Shown here in pieces: positions 13,712 through 22,471 of a stretch of DNA of 39,314 nt. Every line of letters begins with the position of its first letter. Within the stretch, counting starts at the first letter, position 1. The stretch is from Shiella aurantiaca (GTDB lineage Bacteria; Bacteroidota; Bacteroidia; Cytophagales; Cyclobacteriaceae): assembly GCA_030412945.1 (NCBI GenBank), contig JAUHJS010000011.1, positions 1 through 39,314 on the forward strand, given 5' to 3'. The notes below the pieces were generated by a model. The model worked only from the letters and a program-made list of their open reading frames with translations. It was not told where the DNA came from and did no database searches. A program made the translations under genes and the position numbers.

Positions 13712-14311
13712 ATGAAAAATTCCCTTTTAACCAGCGGCATTATGGCCGCTCTGATGAGCTCCCTTTGCTGCATCACCCCTGTACTGGCGTTGGTGGCCGG
13801 TGCAAGCGGGATCGCCTCCACTTTCTCCTGGCTGGATCCTGCACGCCCTTTTTTTGTCGGTATCACAGCAGTAGTGTTGGGATTTGCCTGGTATCAGAAA
13901 CTCAGGCCGAAGACCAATGATGAGGTGGAGTGTGCATGTGATGAGGAAAGTAAAACCTCCTTTTGGCAGACGAAGAAATTCATGGGTACGGTGACCTTAT
14001 TTGCTGCCCTGATGCTCACATTCCCGCTCTACGCTCACATTTTCTACCCAAAATCTGAGAAGAACATCATGATTGTGCAAGAGGATAATATTCAGTCAGC
14101 CACATTTGACATCAAAGGCATGACCTGCCAGGGCTGTGCTGCTCACGTAAATCATGAAATCAATAAGCTGGGAGGAATTTTGAAAGTAACTACCTCCTAC
14201 GAGCAGGCCAAGTCAGTTGTGGAGTTTGACAAATCGAAAACGAGCACTGACGAAATTGAGCAGGCCATCAACTCTACGGGATATTCGGTGACTAATAAAA
14301 AGACAAACTGA
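13712..14311 (+). CDS. merTP: Mercuric transport fusion protein MerTP
   Basis: 199 residues from the ATG at 13712 (MKNSLLTSG); the longer ORF from 13664 runs through the terminator and is unlikely. A MerT-like part has three hydrophobic segments, the Cys19-Cys20 pair in the first (SSLCCITPV) and Cys74-x-Cys76 in the cytosolic loop. A C-terminal MerP-like HMA domain follows, with GMTCQGC (Cys139, Cys142). MerTP carries Hg(II) from periplasm to cytoplasm, normally for MerA. No merA is visible in the window, which leaves its role open. It follows the ArsR operon and precedes the GDCCVxC gene by 4 bases. Confidence 0.9.
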   Translation: MKNSLLTSGIMAALMSSLCCITPVLALVAGASGIASTFSWLDPARPFFVGITAVVLGFAWYQKLRPKTNDEVECACDEESKTSFWQTKKFMGTVTLFAALMLTFPLYAHIFYPKSEKNIMIVQEDNIQSATFDIKGMTCQGCAAHVNHEINKLGGILKVTTSYEQAKSVVEFDKSKTSTDEIEQAINSTGYSVTNKKTN

Positions 14312-14315
14312 CAAA

Positions 14316-14528
14316 ATGGAAATCATCTTAGAATCTACTATCACCTGCCCTCATTGCGGGCATCAGAAAGAGGAGACTATGCCGACTGACGCTTGTCAGT
14401 ATTTCTACGAATGCGAAAACTGCCACCAGCTATTGAAGCCAAAAGCGGGAGATTGCTGTGTGTATTGCTCGTACGGATCCGTGAAATGTCCACCTGTACA
14501 GAATGACCCTAATAAAGGCTGTTGCTGA
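14316..14528 (+). CDS. GDCCVxC-domain small zinc-ribbon-like protein
   Basis: 70 residues with ten cysteines: a CPHC pair (11, 14), Cys27, a CENC pair (33, 36), the signature GDCCVYC (45-51) followed by SYGSVKCPP, and a final CC. This matches the GDCCVxC family, small proteins found beside mercury transport genes, some with selenocysteine. It could be a metal-binding or redox shuttle for the ion brought in by MerTP; the biochemical role is unknown. The same motif recurs fused to a methyltransferase at 27202. Confidence 0.85.
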   Translation: MEIILESTITCPHCGHQKEETMPTDACQYFYECENCHQLLKPKAGDCCVYCSYGSVKCPPVQNDPNKGCC

Positions 14529-14676
14529 TTCCAACTGAAAACCCTGACAAAGGTCATGTTTTAACCTAATCGTTATCATAGCGAGCTTACCGACCGTTGC
14601 GTACTTTTGATTCATAATGACTGGCGATCTTCACATTGCCTGATCATTTTGTAACATTTCACACAAAGCAAAGCTC

Positions 14677-15057
14677 ATGAAGCGCATGCTATATATCGCC
14701 CTACTGATTGCCATGCTCCTCCCTGGAAAGGGGATGGCATTGTTTCAGCATTTTTGCGGTGGCGAGCTGATCAGTTTCGAGCTTTTTCACAAATACACTG
14801 AACCTTGCTGTGATGACCACAGCAATCCTTGTGACGGTTGTGAAGATCGGGAAACAGTCTTTTTCCTTGACGATTTCCGGGCTCCTCAATCCGACTTTCA
14901 GGTGCCGTCCTTTGCCTTGGTTGGACTGCCTGAACCTATTTTTTCTTTTTCTAATAAATACATCTGTGAACCAACTAATTTTAGTTCACTTGAAAATGCT
15001 CCCCCCGGCTGGTCAGGACGGTATCGATCCATCCTCTTCCAGTCTTTCCTTCTTTAA
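14677..15057 (+). CDS. HYC_CC_PP-family exported protein (copy 1)
   Basis: 126 residues. A signal-like N-terminus is followed by FQHFCGGELISF (the HYC-like motif), EPCCDDHSNPCDGC (the CC motif), then a PPGW segment and the typical end QSFLL. This matches the small exported HYC_CC_PP family of Bacteroidota metal-resistance loci, whose function is not established. It precedes a porin gene. Paralogues lie at 16648 and 31564. A TACTTTTG -7-like box at 14602-14609 could be its promoter, but no clear -33 box is seen. Confidence 0.8.
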   Translation: MKRMLYIALLIAMLLPGKGMALFQHFCGGELISFELFHKYTEPCCDDHSNPCDGCEDRETVFFLDDFRAPQSDFQVPSFALVGLPEPIFSFSNKYICEPTNFSSLENAPPGWSGRYRSILFQSFLL

Positions 15058-15195
15058 TCGTTAGCTGCGCCTTCAAGCACTTGCCTGATCTTCGAAAAGC
15101 TCAGTCAAAGTCAGAATTACCCTGTAGAGCCAATTGAAACAGGTACAACCTGACACCATAATTCTTAAATCAGTTAACAATTAAGTATTAAAATC

Positions 15196-16495
15196 ATGAA
15201 AACGATTCATAAAATTCAGTTGGCATTGATGGCCATCCTATTGATGGTGGCCAATGCCACATTCGCTCAACAACCGGACTTACAGTATTTCAGACCCAAT
15301 GATAAAAATGGGCTAAACGTAATTTGAACCATCCAAAAAAGACACAGTCGCATTTGATGGCCTCAAAGTGCGGATAGGCGGTGATTTCGCCATGCAATTT
15401 CAGGGCCTCAATCAAAGTAATACGGCAGGCACCTTGGTAGAACTTGGGTCTGATTTCAATTTACCGTCTGCCAACCTCAATTTGGATGTTCAACTCATGG
15501 AAGGTGTAAGAATGCACCTAAGAACCTACCTTTCTTCAAGAGCCCATAATGAAGCATGGATTAAGGGTGGATACATGCAAGTAGATAATCTGGACTTTGT
15601 TAAGCCCGGGTTTTTAGAGGGCGTAATGAAATATACCAGCATTACCATCGGTTTGGATGAATTCAATTACGGGGATGCCCACTTTAGAAGAACAGACAAT
15701 GCAAGGGGCATTTTTAACCCCTTTGTGGGAAACTACATCATGGACGCATTTTCCACTGAAGCATTTGGAGAAGTTACCGTCCAAAACAATGGTTTACTGG
15801 CTGTCGTTGGCTTAACGAACGGAAAGCTCAATCAAAATGTGACCGTAAATGATAACACGGACAACAAACCATCTTTCTATGGTAAATTAGGTTATGACAA
15901 GCGGTTGAACGAGGATTTGAGGGTAAGGCTTACCGGATCCTGGTATATCAATAAAGGCACCTCCACCGGCACTTATCTGTACGGGGGCGACCGTGGCGGG
16001 GCAAGGTACTATAACGTGCTTTACACCGTACCTGATGTTGATGGCAATACAGAAGGTGGCCCACGTGACGGTCAATACAACGCCAGGTTCACCAAACTCA
16101 CTGCCCTACAGATCAACCCGTTCATCAAGTACAAAGGATTGGAATTCTTTGGCATCTATGAACTGGCAGACGGAAGCAACGAGTTTACTACTCCTCAGGC
16201 TGATGAAGAAGGTGCTTTCACCCAACTCGCAGCGGAACTATTATACAGATTTGGTGCAGATGAACGATTCTATCTTGGCGGAAGGTATAATACGGTAAGC
16301 GGTAAAATGCGTGAAAGTGCCACAGACAATCTGGAAATCAGTAGGGTAAACCTAGGTGGTGGATGGTTCCTTTCAAAGAATGTATTGACAAAAGTAGAAT
16401 ACATGAAGCAAAGCTATGAGGGCAATGCCTGGACAGGGCGTTTTGCAGGAGCTGAGTTTAGTGGAGTGATGGTTGAGGCTGTAATTAGTTTCTAA
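15196..16495 (+). pseudogene. Outer-membrane porin, split by a frameshift
   Basis: An ATG at 15196 opens a good signal peptide (MKTIHKIQLALMAILLMVANATFAQQ). The frame stops at TGA 15325-15327 after NGLNVI. Dropping one A of the pair at 15321-15322 restores NVFEPSKKDTVAFDGLKVRIGGDF and joins the long frame that runs to 16495 (ending in VISF, a beta-barrel-like terminal Phe). The body is rich in alternating beta-strand patterns (IGGDFAMQFQGL, YNTVSGKM, LGGGWFLSKNVLTKVEYMKQSY), as in porins. The gene is either recently inactivated or carries a sequencing error; the rest shows no decay. It may admit or release metals at the outer membrane. Confidence 0.8.
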
Positions 16496-16504
16496 ATTAT
16501 TTTT

Positions 16505-16537
16505 CCCGTATGCCCTGCAAACAAACAGGCATACGGG
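16505..16537 (+). terminator. Terminator-like hairpin after the porin gene
   Basis: CCCGTATGCC (16505-16514) and GGCATACGGG (16528-16537) form a perfect 10-bp stem. The downstream stretch ATATTTAT is T-rich but not a clean T-run. It separates the porin from the next HYC_CC_PP gene. Confidence 0.65.
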
Positions 16538-16647
16538 ATATTTATAGTTACGTTTAACTTAAATTTTGGTGTTTATCAATAACTTTTCACTATATTTTAA
16601 ACCATTTAACATCAAATTTCGTAGTTTCGTATAATACTTAAAATAAA

Positions 16648-17082
16648 GTGCAACGCTTAAGAAAAATATCGGCCATTCTGCTTTCAGCCTTGGTGCTGCT
16701 CAGTTCTACGAGCTTCACCTTTGGGATGCATTTTTGCATGGGCCAGCTCGAAAGTATTGCACTGTTTGCAGGGGCAGAACCCTGTGAGATGGCGCAGCAA
16801 AAGTCCCCTTGCTCAACTGATAAACACGATACTGATTGCGAACACCAGCAGGTGACTAAAAAAGGGTGCTGCGAAGATCAAACTATGGTGATAGAAGGAC
16901 ATGAAGACCTTACTCAGGTGTCCAAAATTGCTGTCCCTGACTTCCAAATGCTCGCAGTGCTTTATGCAATGGTGTCATTTATTTTCAGCACCACCTCTGT
17001 TGATCACTATTCATACAACGATTATTCCCCTCCCCTGATTGAGCGTGACATAACTGTGCTCGTTCAGTCCTTCCTTATTTAA
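16648..17082 (+). CDS. HYC_CC_PP-family exported protein (copy 2)
   Basis: 144 residues from a GTG at 16648 (QRLRKISAILLSALVLLSSTSFTFGMHFCMG). After the signal peptide come MHFCMGQLESIALFAGAEPC, a CSTDKHDTDCEHQ region and KKGCCED, then a hydrophobic stretch, SPPLIERD and the QSFLI end. It matches copy 1 in motif order and adds His/Cys-rich segments. It precedes cusA directly, as copy 3 precedes the second RND gene, so these proteins probably work with the outer-membrane or RND components. Metal binding is inferred. Confidence 0.8.
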   Translation: MQRLRKISAILLSALVLLSSTSFTFGMHFCMGQLESIALFAGAEPCEMAQQKSPCSTDKHDTDCEHQQVTKKGCCEDQTMVIEGHEDLTQVSKIAVPDFQMLAVLYAMVSFIFSTTSVDHYSYNDYSPPLIERDITVLVQSFLI

Positions 17083-17107
17083 GCATTTCATTCAACTTTT
17101 TGCCTGA

Positions 17108-17128
17108 GTTGTAGCCATTGGCTACAAC
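17108..17128 (+). repeat. Perfect hairpin upstream of cusA
   Basis: GTTGTAGCC (17108-17116) and GGCTACAAC (17120-17128), 3-nt loop, with a second small dyad GTGCATGC/GCATGTAC just after. No T-run follows, so it is more likely a leader structure or operator than a terminator. Confidence 0.5.
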
Positions 17129-17189
17129 CCTTGTGCATGCTTATGCATGTACTTTACTCATATAGTTTATAAAGCAAATTGAATGAAAA

Positions 17190-20100
17190 ATGCTCAATTC
17201 CATAATCAAATTCTTTCTCGAGAATAAGCTCGTTACCGTTCTCGTATTGCTACTCATTGTAGCCTGGGGCATAGTCACTGCTCCTTTTAACTGGGAGACA
17301 AGTTTCCTCCCACGTGACCCGGTTCCGGTGGATGCCATCCCGGACATTGGCGAAAACCAACAAATCGTTTTCACGGAATGGATGGGTCGTTCCCCGCAGG
17401 ATGTGGAAGACCAGATCACCTACCCGCTTACCACTGCTCTACTGGGCTTGCCCGGTGTAAAAAGTGTTCGAAGTAGCTCAGCCTTCGGATTTTCCAGTAT
17501 TTACATCATTTTCAATGAAGACATAGAGTTTTACTGGAGCCGTTCCAGGGTACTGGAAAAGCTAAACTCACTACCGGCTGGATTACTGCCACCTGATGTG
17601 CAGCCTAAACTGGGACCCGATGCTACCGCCCTGGGTCAGGTGTATTGGTACACACTGGAAGGCCGGGACAAAGACGGCAACCCTACCGGAGGTTGGGATT
17701 TGCACGAGCTTCGTACCATCCAAGACTATTACATCCGTTATGCGCTCACCGCTGTAGAGGGTGTGGCCGAAGTAGCTTCCGTAGGTGGCTATGTCAAAGA
17801 ATACCAGGTGGATGTCGATCCGGCTGCCCTAAAAGCGCATGGGGTTACGCTCATGGACGTGATGCAGGCAGTGAGAAACAGCAACATCGATGTAGGTGCC
17901 AACACCATTGAAGTTAACCGGGTCGATTACTTCGTCAGAGGCCTGGGCTATGTGGAAGAGCTGGCCGACCTGGACAAGGCCGTGGTGAAAGTAACCGATA
18001 ATGTCCCCATCCGGGTGAAGGATGTGGCCGTGGTAAACATTGGCCCACAGCCCCGCAACATGAGCGGAATTCTGGATAAGTCAGGAGCTGAAGCCGTGGG
18101 CGGAGTGGTCATTGCCCGCTACGGTGACAACCCCCTGAAAATCATCAATGCGACAAAAGCGGAAATTGAAAAAATAGCCGATGGCCTTCCGTCCAAAACG
18201 CTGGCAGATGGCACGGTTTCTAAAGTAACGATAGTACCCTTCTATGATCGCACCGGGTTGATTTACGAAACGCTTGGTACATTGTATGAAGCCATCAGCC
18301 TGCAAATACTCATTACCATCATTGTGATCATCGTGATGGTGTACAACCTGCGGGCATCTATCCTCATTTCCGCCCTGCTGCCTCTGGCGGTGCTCATGTG
18401 CTTCATATTCATGAAGTATTTCGGAGTAGATGCCAACATTGTAGCCCTGTCCGGTATCGCCATTGCCATTGGCACCATGGTCGATCTGGGCATTATCCTC
18501 AATGAAAACATCCTCCGGCACCTGGAAATCGCCCCGGAAGGCCAGTCTAAACTCAAAACTGTCTATGATGCCACTACAGAGGTAGCTTCCGCTATTGTTA
18601 CCGCAGTGAGTACCACCATTGTCAGTTTTCTGCCAGTGTTCACTTTACAGGCCGCTGAGGGTAAGCTCTTCGGGCCCTTGGCCTACACCAAAACCTTTGC
18701 TTTGGTTTCTGCTCTGATATTTACCCTCATCATCATGCCTGCCTTTTCTCACTGGATATTCTCCATGAAAAAAGGCAAAGGCAAAACAAGTCTGTACCTG
18801 AATTACCTTTTGCTCATTGCCGGCCCGGTGATAGCCTTAACCGTCTGGTCCTGGGCCGGGTGGGTATTGTTTGGTTTCGGTTTGATCAATGTGCTGCTTC
18901 ATCACTTTCCTGAAAGGTTGGGCAAGTACCGTGACCTGATGATGGTAGGGGTTACCGTGGTGGCTGTCGCCTGGCTGCTGACCACCCAGTGGGTGCCGCT
19001 TGGCGTTTCTAACAGCCTTTTAGTCAATTTCCTGTTCATTGCGGCCATACTGGGTTTGGTACTGGGCACATTTGCCTTGTTTCTTCGACTTTACCCCAAA
19101 ATCCTCATGTGGTGCCTGGATCACAAAGGGCTTTTTCTTATTACTCCGGTAATCATCATTCTGATAGGTGCGAATGTGTGGCTGGGCTTTGACCGGGTTT
19201 TTGGCATCATTCCAAAGACCACAGAAAAACTGGGATGGAACCTGAGAGAAACCTCCGGATGGGAAACCATGGTGGGCGTGTTTCCCGGATTAGGTGAAGA
19301 GTTTATGCCTTCCCTTAATGAAGGGTCGTTCTTGCTAATGCCCACCTCCATGCCTCACTCGGGTATTGAGGTGAATCGGGAAGTGCTGCAAAAACTGGAT
19401 ATGATGGTAACAGCCATTCCCGAAGTGGAAATGGTGGTAGGTAAGGCAGGCCGAGCGGAAACGGCCATTGATCCGGCCCCTATCTCCATGTTTGAAAATA
19501 CCATCAGCTACAAAAGCGAATATGTCACCGACATCAATGGAACCAAGCTGAGGTTTCAGGTAAATGATGAAGGCCAGTTTGCCTTGCAAAATGGGGAAGT
19601 GTACGATCCTGAAACCATGTCGCCAGAGCAAATTGATGTGAGCCAGCTCATACCCGACAAGGATGGGGAGTATTTCCGTCAATGGCGTGACCATATCAAA
19701 ACCCCCGATGATATCTGGGACGAAATTGTGGGTGTTGTCAATATTCCGGGGGTAACCTCATCGCCTAAGTTGCAGCCTATTGAAACCCGGTTGGTTATGT
19801 TGCAAACAGGTATGCGGGCTCCCATGGGGATCAAGGTGTATGGGCCTGATTTGAAAACCATAGAAGAGTTCGGACTGCAACTGGAGAAATACCTGAAGGA
19901 AGTACCTTCTGTGAAAGAAGAAGCCGTCTTTGCTGACCGCATAGTTGGCAAGCCCTATCTTGAAATTGACATTGACCGTGACCAGATCACACGCTACGGG
20001 CTCAACATCCGGGATGTACAGGACTATGTGGAAACGGCCATCGGAGGCATGAAACTAAGCACTACGGTGGAAGGCCGTGAACGCTTCCCTATCCGTGTCC

Positions 20101-21014
20101 GCTACGCCAGGGAATATCGGGATGACCCTTCTTCCATTGAAAATATGCAGGTGCCCACACCTTTGGGCAACTACATCCCATTGGGTCAATTGGCAAAAAT
20201 CACCTATCGCCCAGGACCCGAAATGATACGTGGGGAGAACAGCTTTCTAGTAGGCTATGTCCTGCTCGATAGAAAAAAAGAGTTTGCCGAAGTGACTGTG
20301 GTGGAAGATGCGCAGCGTCACCTGCGGTCAAAGATAGATTCCGGTGAACTGGTGGTGCCTGCCGGGGTTCGTTACGAATTTTCAGGAAGCTACGAAAACC
20401 AGGTACGGGCCGAGAAGCGGTTGGCCATTGTGGTACCACTTTGTCTAATGGCCATCTTCCTGATCCTGTATTTTCAGTTCAGGGCTATCTCCACCACCTT
20501 GTTCGTTTTCTCAGGTATTGCGATGGCATTTTCCGGTGGTTTTATGATGCTTTGGCTGTACGGGCAGGGATGGTTCATGGATTTTTCGGTCTTTGACACA
20601 AATATGAGAGAACTCTTCCAGATGAAAACCTACAACCTGAGTGTGGCCGTCTGGGTAGGCTTCATAGCACTGTTTGGAATCGCTACCGATGATGGCGTAG
20701 TGGTGGCTACTTACCTCCAGCAAAGCTTTGAGAAACGGGAACCTGAAAACGTGAAGGAGGTTCGCAAAGCTGTATTGGAGGCTGGTCAAAAGCGGGTACT
20801 CCCCGCTATGATGACCACCGCCACCACTTTACTGGCCCTCTTACCTGTACTCACATCTTCCGGGCGAGGATCTGACATTATGATACCCATGGCCATTCCT
20901 TCATTCGGGGGCATGATCATCGAGATTATGACAGTTCTGCTGGTGCCTGTCCTTTATTGTTGGTGGGCGGAACGTAGGATCAAACGAAACCCCGAAGTTT
21001 TTACAGAATCTTAA
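17190..21014 (+). CDS. cusA: CusA-type heavy-metal efflux RND transporter
   Basis: 1274 residues, longer than typical CusA (~1050). It has the RND pattern of an N-terminal membrane helix, two large periplasmic loops and two membrane bundles. The TM4 motif GTMVDLGIILNENI has Asp432 and Glu439 as proton-relay candidates, as in CusA. Extra length includes added membrane and loop segments around residues 525-690 and a second-loop insertion around 790-860. MPTSMPHSGIEV supplies methionines at the expected metal entry. It would move Cu(I)/Ag(I) from periplasm or cytoplasm to the CusC channel. It is followed 10 bases later by the TolC gene and then the adaptor. Confidence 0.93.
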   Translation: MLNSIIKFFLENKLVTVLVLLLIVAWGIVTAPFNWETSFLPRDPVPVDAIPDIGENQQIVFTEWMGRSPQDVEDQITYPLTTALLGLPGVKSVRSSSAFGFSSIYIIFNEDIEFYWSRSRVLEKLNSLPAGLLPPDVQPKLGPDATALGQVYWYTLEGRDKDGNPTGGWDLHELRTIQDYYIRYALTAVEGVAEVASVGGYVKEYQVDVDPAALKAHGVTLMDVMQAVRNSNIDVGANTIEVNRVDYFVRGLGYVEELADLDKAVVKVTDNVPIRVKDVAVVNIGPQPRNMSGILDKSGAEAVGGVVIARYGDNPLKIINATKAEIEKIADGLPSKTLADGTVSKVTIVPFYDRTGLIYETLGTLYEAISLQILITIIVIIVMVYNLRASILISALLPLAVLMCFIFMKYFGVDANIVALSGIAIAIGTMVDLGIILNENILRHLEIAPEGQSKLKTVYDATTEVASAIVTAVSTTIVSFLPVFTLQAAEGKLFGPLAYTKTFALVSALIFTLIIMPAFSHWIFSMKKGKGKTSLYLNYLLLIAGPVIALTVWSWAGWVLFGFGLINVLLHHFPERLGKYRDLMMVGVTVVAVAWLLTTQWVPLGVSNSLLVNFLFIAAILGLVLGTFALFLRLYPKILMWCLDHKGLFLITPVIIILIGANVWLGFDRVFGIIPKTTEKLGWNLRETSGWETMVGVFPGLGEEFMPSLNEGSFLLMPTSMPHSGIEVNREVLQKLDMMVTAIPEVEMVVGKAGRAETAIDPAPISMFENTISYKSEYVTDINGTKLRFQVNDEGQFALQNGEVYDPETMSPEQIDVSQLIPDKDGEYFRQWRDHIKTPDDIWDEIVGVVNIPGVTSSPKLQPIETRLVMLQTGMRAPMGIKVYGPDLKTIEEFGLQLEKYLKEVPSVKEEAVFADRIVGKPYLEIDIDRDQITRYGLNIRDVQDYVETAIGGMKLSTTVEGRERFPIRVRYAREYRDDPSSIENMQVPTPLGNYIPLGQLAKITYRPGPEMIRGENSFLVGYVLLDRKKEFAEVTVVEDAQRHLRSKIDSGELVVPAGVRYEFSGSYENQVRAEKRLAIVVPLCLMAIFLILYFQFRAISTTLFVFSGIAMAFSGGFMMLWLYGQGWFMDFSVFDTNMRELFQMKTYNLSVAVWVGFIALFGIATDDGVVVATYLQQSFEKREPENVKEVRKAVLEAGQKRVLPAMMTTATTLLALLPVLTSSGRGSDIMIPMAIPSFGGMIIEIMTVLLVPVLYCWWAERRIKRNPEVFTES

Positions 21015-21024
21015 ATCGAAAGAG

Positions 21025-22449
21025 ATGAAAAAAATAGCAATCATAATACTACTACTTCTTGGAGTTCAAACCATTGGCTTCTCTCAAAGCCTGGAGGAAT
21101 CTTTGGAGATAGCTGGTGAAAACAACCCCGAGCTTAAAGCCTATTTTAATGATTACCTGGCGGCTTTGGAGAAAGTGCCGCAGGTGGGTGCTTTGCCGGA
21201 TCCGGAATTGAGCATGGGTTTTTTCATCCGACCGATGGAACGATTTATGGGCAACCAGCAAGCAGACATTCAACTGATGCAGATGTTCCCGTGGTTTGGG
21301 ATGCTGAAAACCCAAAAGGATGAAGCAAGCAAAATGGCACTGGCTCAATACGAAGTATTTCAGGATGCTAAAAACCGTTTGTTTTTTCAGGTGAAAAACA
21401 CCTGGTACGAAATGTACCGCCTGGAGGAGGACATCAGGATTACAGAAGAAAACCTCGATATCCTGAAACAGTATGAGCGGCTGGCACTGATCCGCTTTCA
21501 GAGTGCAGGCGTGGGAGGCAGTTCCAGTTCTTCCGGTATGCAGGGGACTTCAAACATGAGCAGTGGTTCATCCACCTCTTCTTCCTCTTCTATGGGAAGC
21601 ATGGGCAGTGGTATGACTAGCGGTACTTCCGGCAAAACCAGTTCAAAGGGCAATTCTTCGATGAGCTCATCCGCATCAATGGGCGAGGGTAAATCCGGCA
21701 TGAGTGATGTGCTTAGGGTAAGGATCGAAATCAAGGAGTTGGAAAATACACTGGCTCTACTAAGAGATTCCAGGGTACCACTTGTTGCAGAATTTAACCA
21801 ACTCCTTAACCGAAACACCGATGAGCGTGTATCGATAGCCGATTCACTGACGGACACAGTCTTGACTTTGGAGCGATTGGCAGTACTGGACAGCATCACC
21901 CAAAACAACCCGATGCTGAAAATGCTGGATGCCGAGGAAGAAGCCTATGAAGCACAAAAAAAGATGGCCCGGCTGGAAGGCAGGCCTATGCTCGGGGCAG
22001 GGGTAAACTATATGCCCTTTAGTCCACGAACTGAAAATGGTATGCCCATGGGTGGTAATGACATGGTGATGCCCATGGTGGGGCTGACTATTCCGATCTA
22101 CCGCAAAAAGTACAATGCTTTACAGAAAGAAGCGGAGTTGAAACAATTGGCTGTTCAGCAGCGCAGGGAAAACACTGTCAATCAGCTGACCACCCGATGG
22201 TCAACTGCCTTGCGGGATTTGGACGATGCAAACAGGAGAACAAAGTTGTATCGGGAGCAAACCGATCTGGCGAGGCAAACCCTGAACCTGCTGATGACCA
22301 GCTACGCTACTGACGGACGGGATTTCGAGGAAGTGCTGCGGATACAACAGCAATTGCTGGATTATCAATTGAGACTGATCACTTCAATAGTAGATCAGCA
22401 CATAACCATTGCCATACTGGAAAACCTGGCAGCAACAGAACTGAATTAA
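21025..22449 (+). CDS. cusC: TolC-family outer-membrane efflux protein (CusC-like) with Met/Ser-rich insert
   Basis: 474 residues. The signal peptide MKKIAIIILLLLGVQTIGFSQ is followed by two outer-membrane efflux repeats with long coiled helices. Between helices, roughly residues 162-227, lies a low-complexity insert of Ser, Gly and Met (GMQGTSNMSSGSSTSSSS, SMGSMGSGMTSGT and similar), which ordinary TolC proteins lack. Methionines are Cu(I)/Ag(I) ligands, so this insert may bind metal in the periplasm or channel. Its place between the cusA- and cusB-like genes marks it as their channel. The insert also raises the chance of length variation. Confidence 0.9.
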   Translation: MKKIAIIILLLLGVQTIGFSQSLEESLEIAGENNPELKAYFNDYLAALEKVPQVGALPDPELSMGFFIRPMERFMGNQQADIQLMQMFPWFGMLKTQKDEASKMALAQYEVFQDAKNRLFFQVKNTWYEMYRLEEDIRITEENLDILKQYERLALIRFQSAGVGGSSSSSGMQGTSNMSSGSSTSSSSSMGSMGSGMTSGTSGKTSSKGNSSMSSSASMGEGKSGMSDVLRVRIEIKELENTLALLRDSRVPLVAEFNQLLNRNTDERVSIADSLTDTVLTLERLAVLDSITQNNPMLKMLDAEEEAYEAQKKMARLEGRPMLGAGVNYMPFSPRTENGMPMGGNDMVMPMVGLTIPIYRKKYNALQKEAELKQLAVQQRRENTVNQLTTRWSTALRDLDDANRRTKLYREQTDLARQTLNLLMTSYATDGRDFEEVLRIQQQLLDYQLRLITSIVDQHITIAILENLAATELN

Positions 22450-22471
22450 TGACGCTTTAAAGTTTAAAAAA

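Noticed and set aside
18081-18556. Long antisense ORFs within cusA
   Set aside because: They are shadows of a conserved membrane-protein gene and lack protein-like features.
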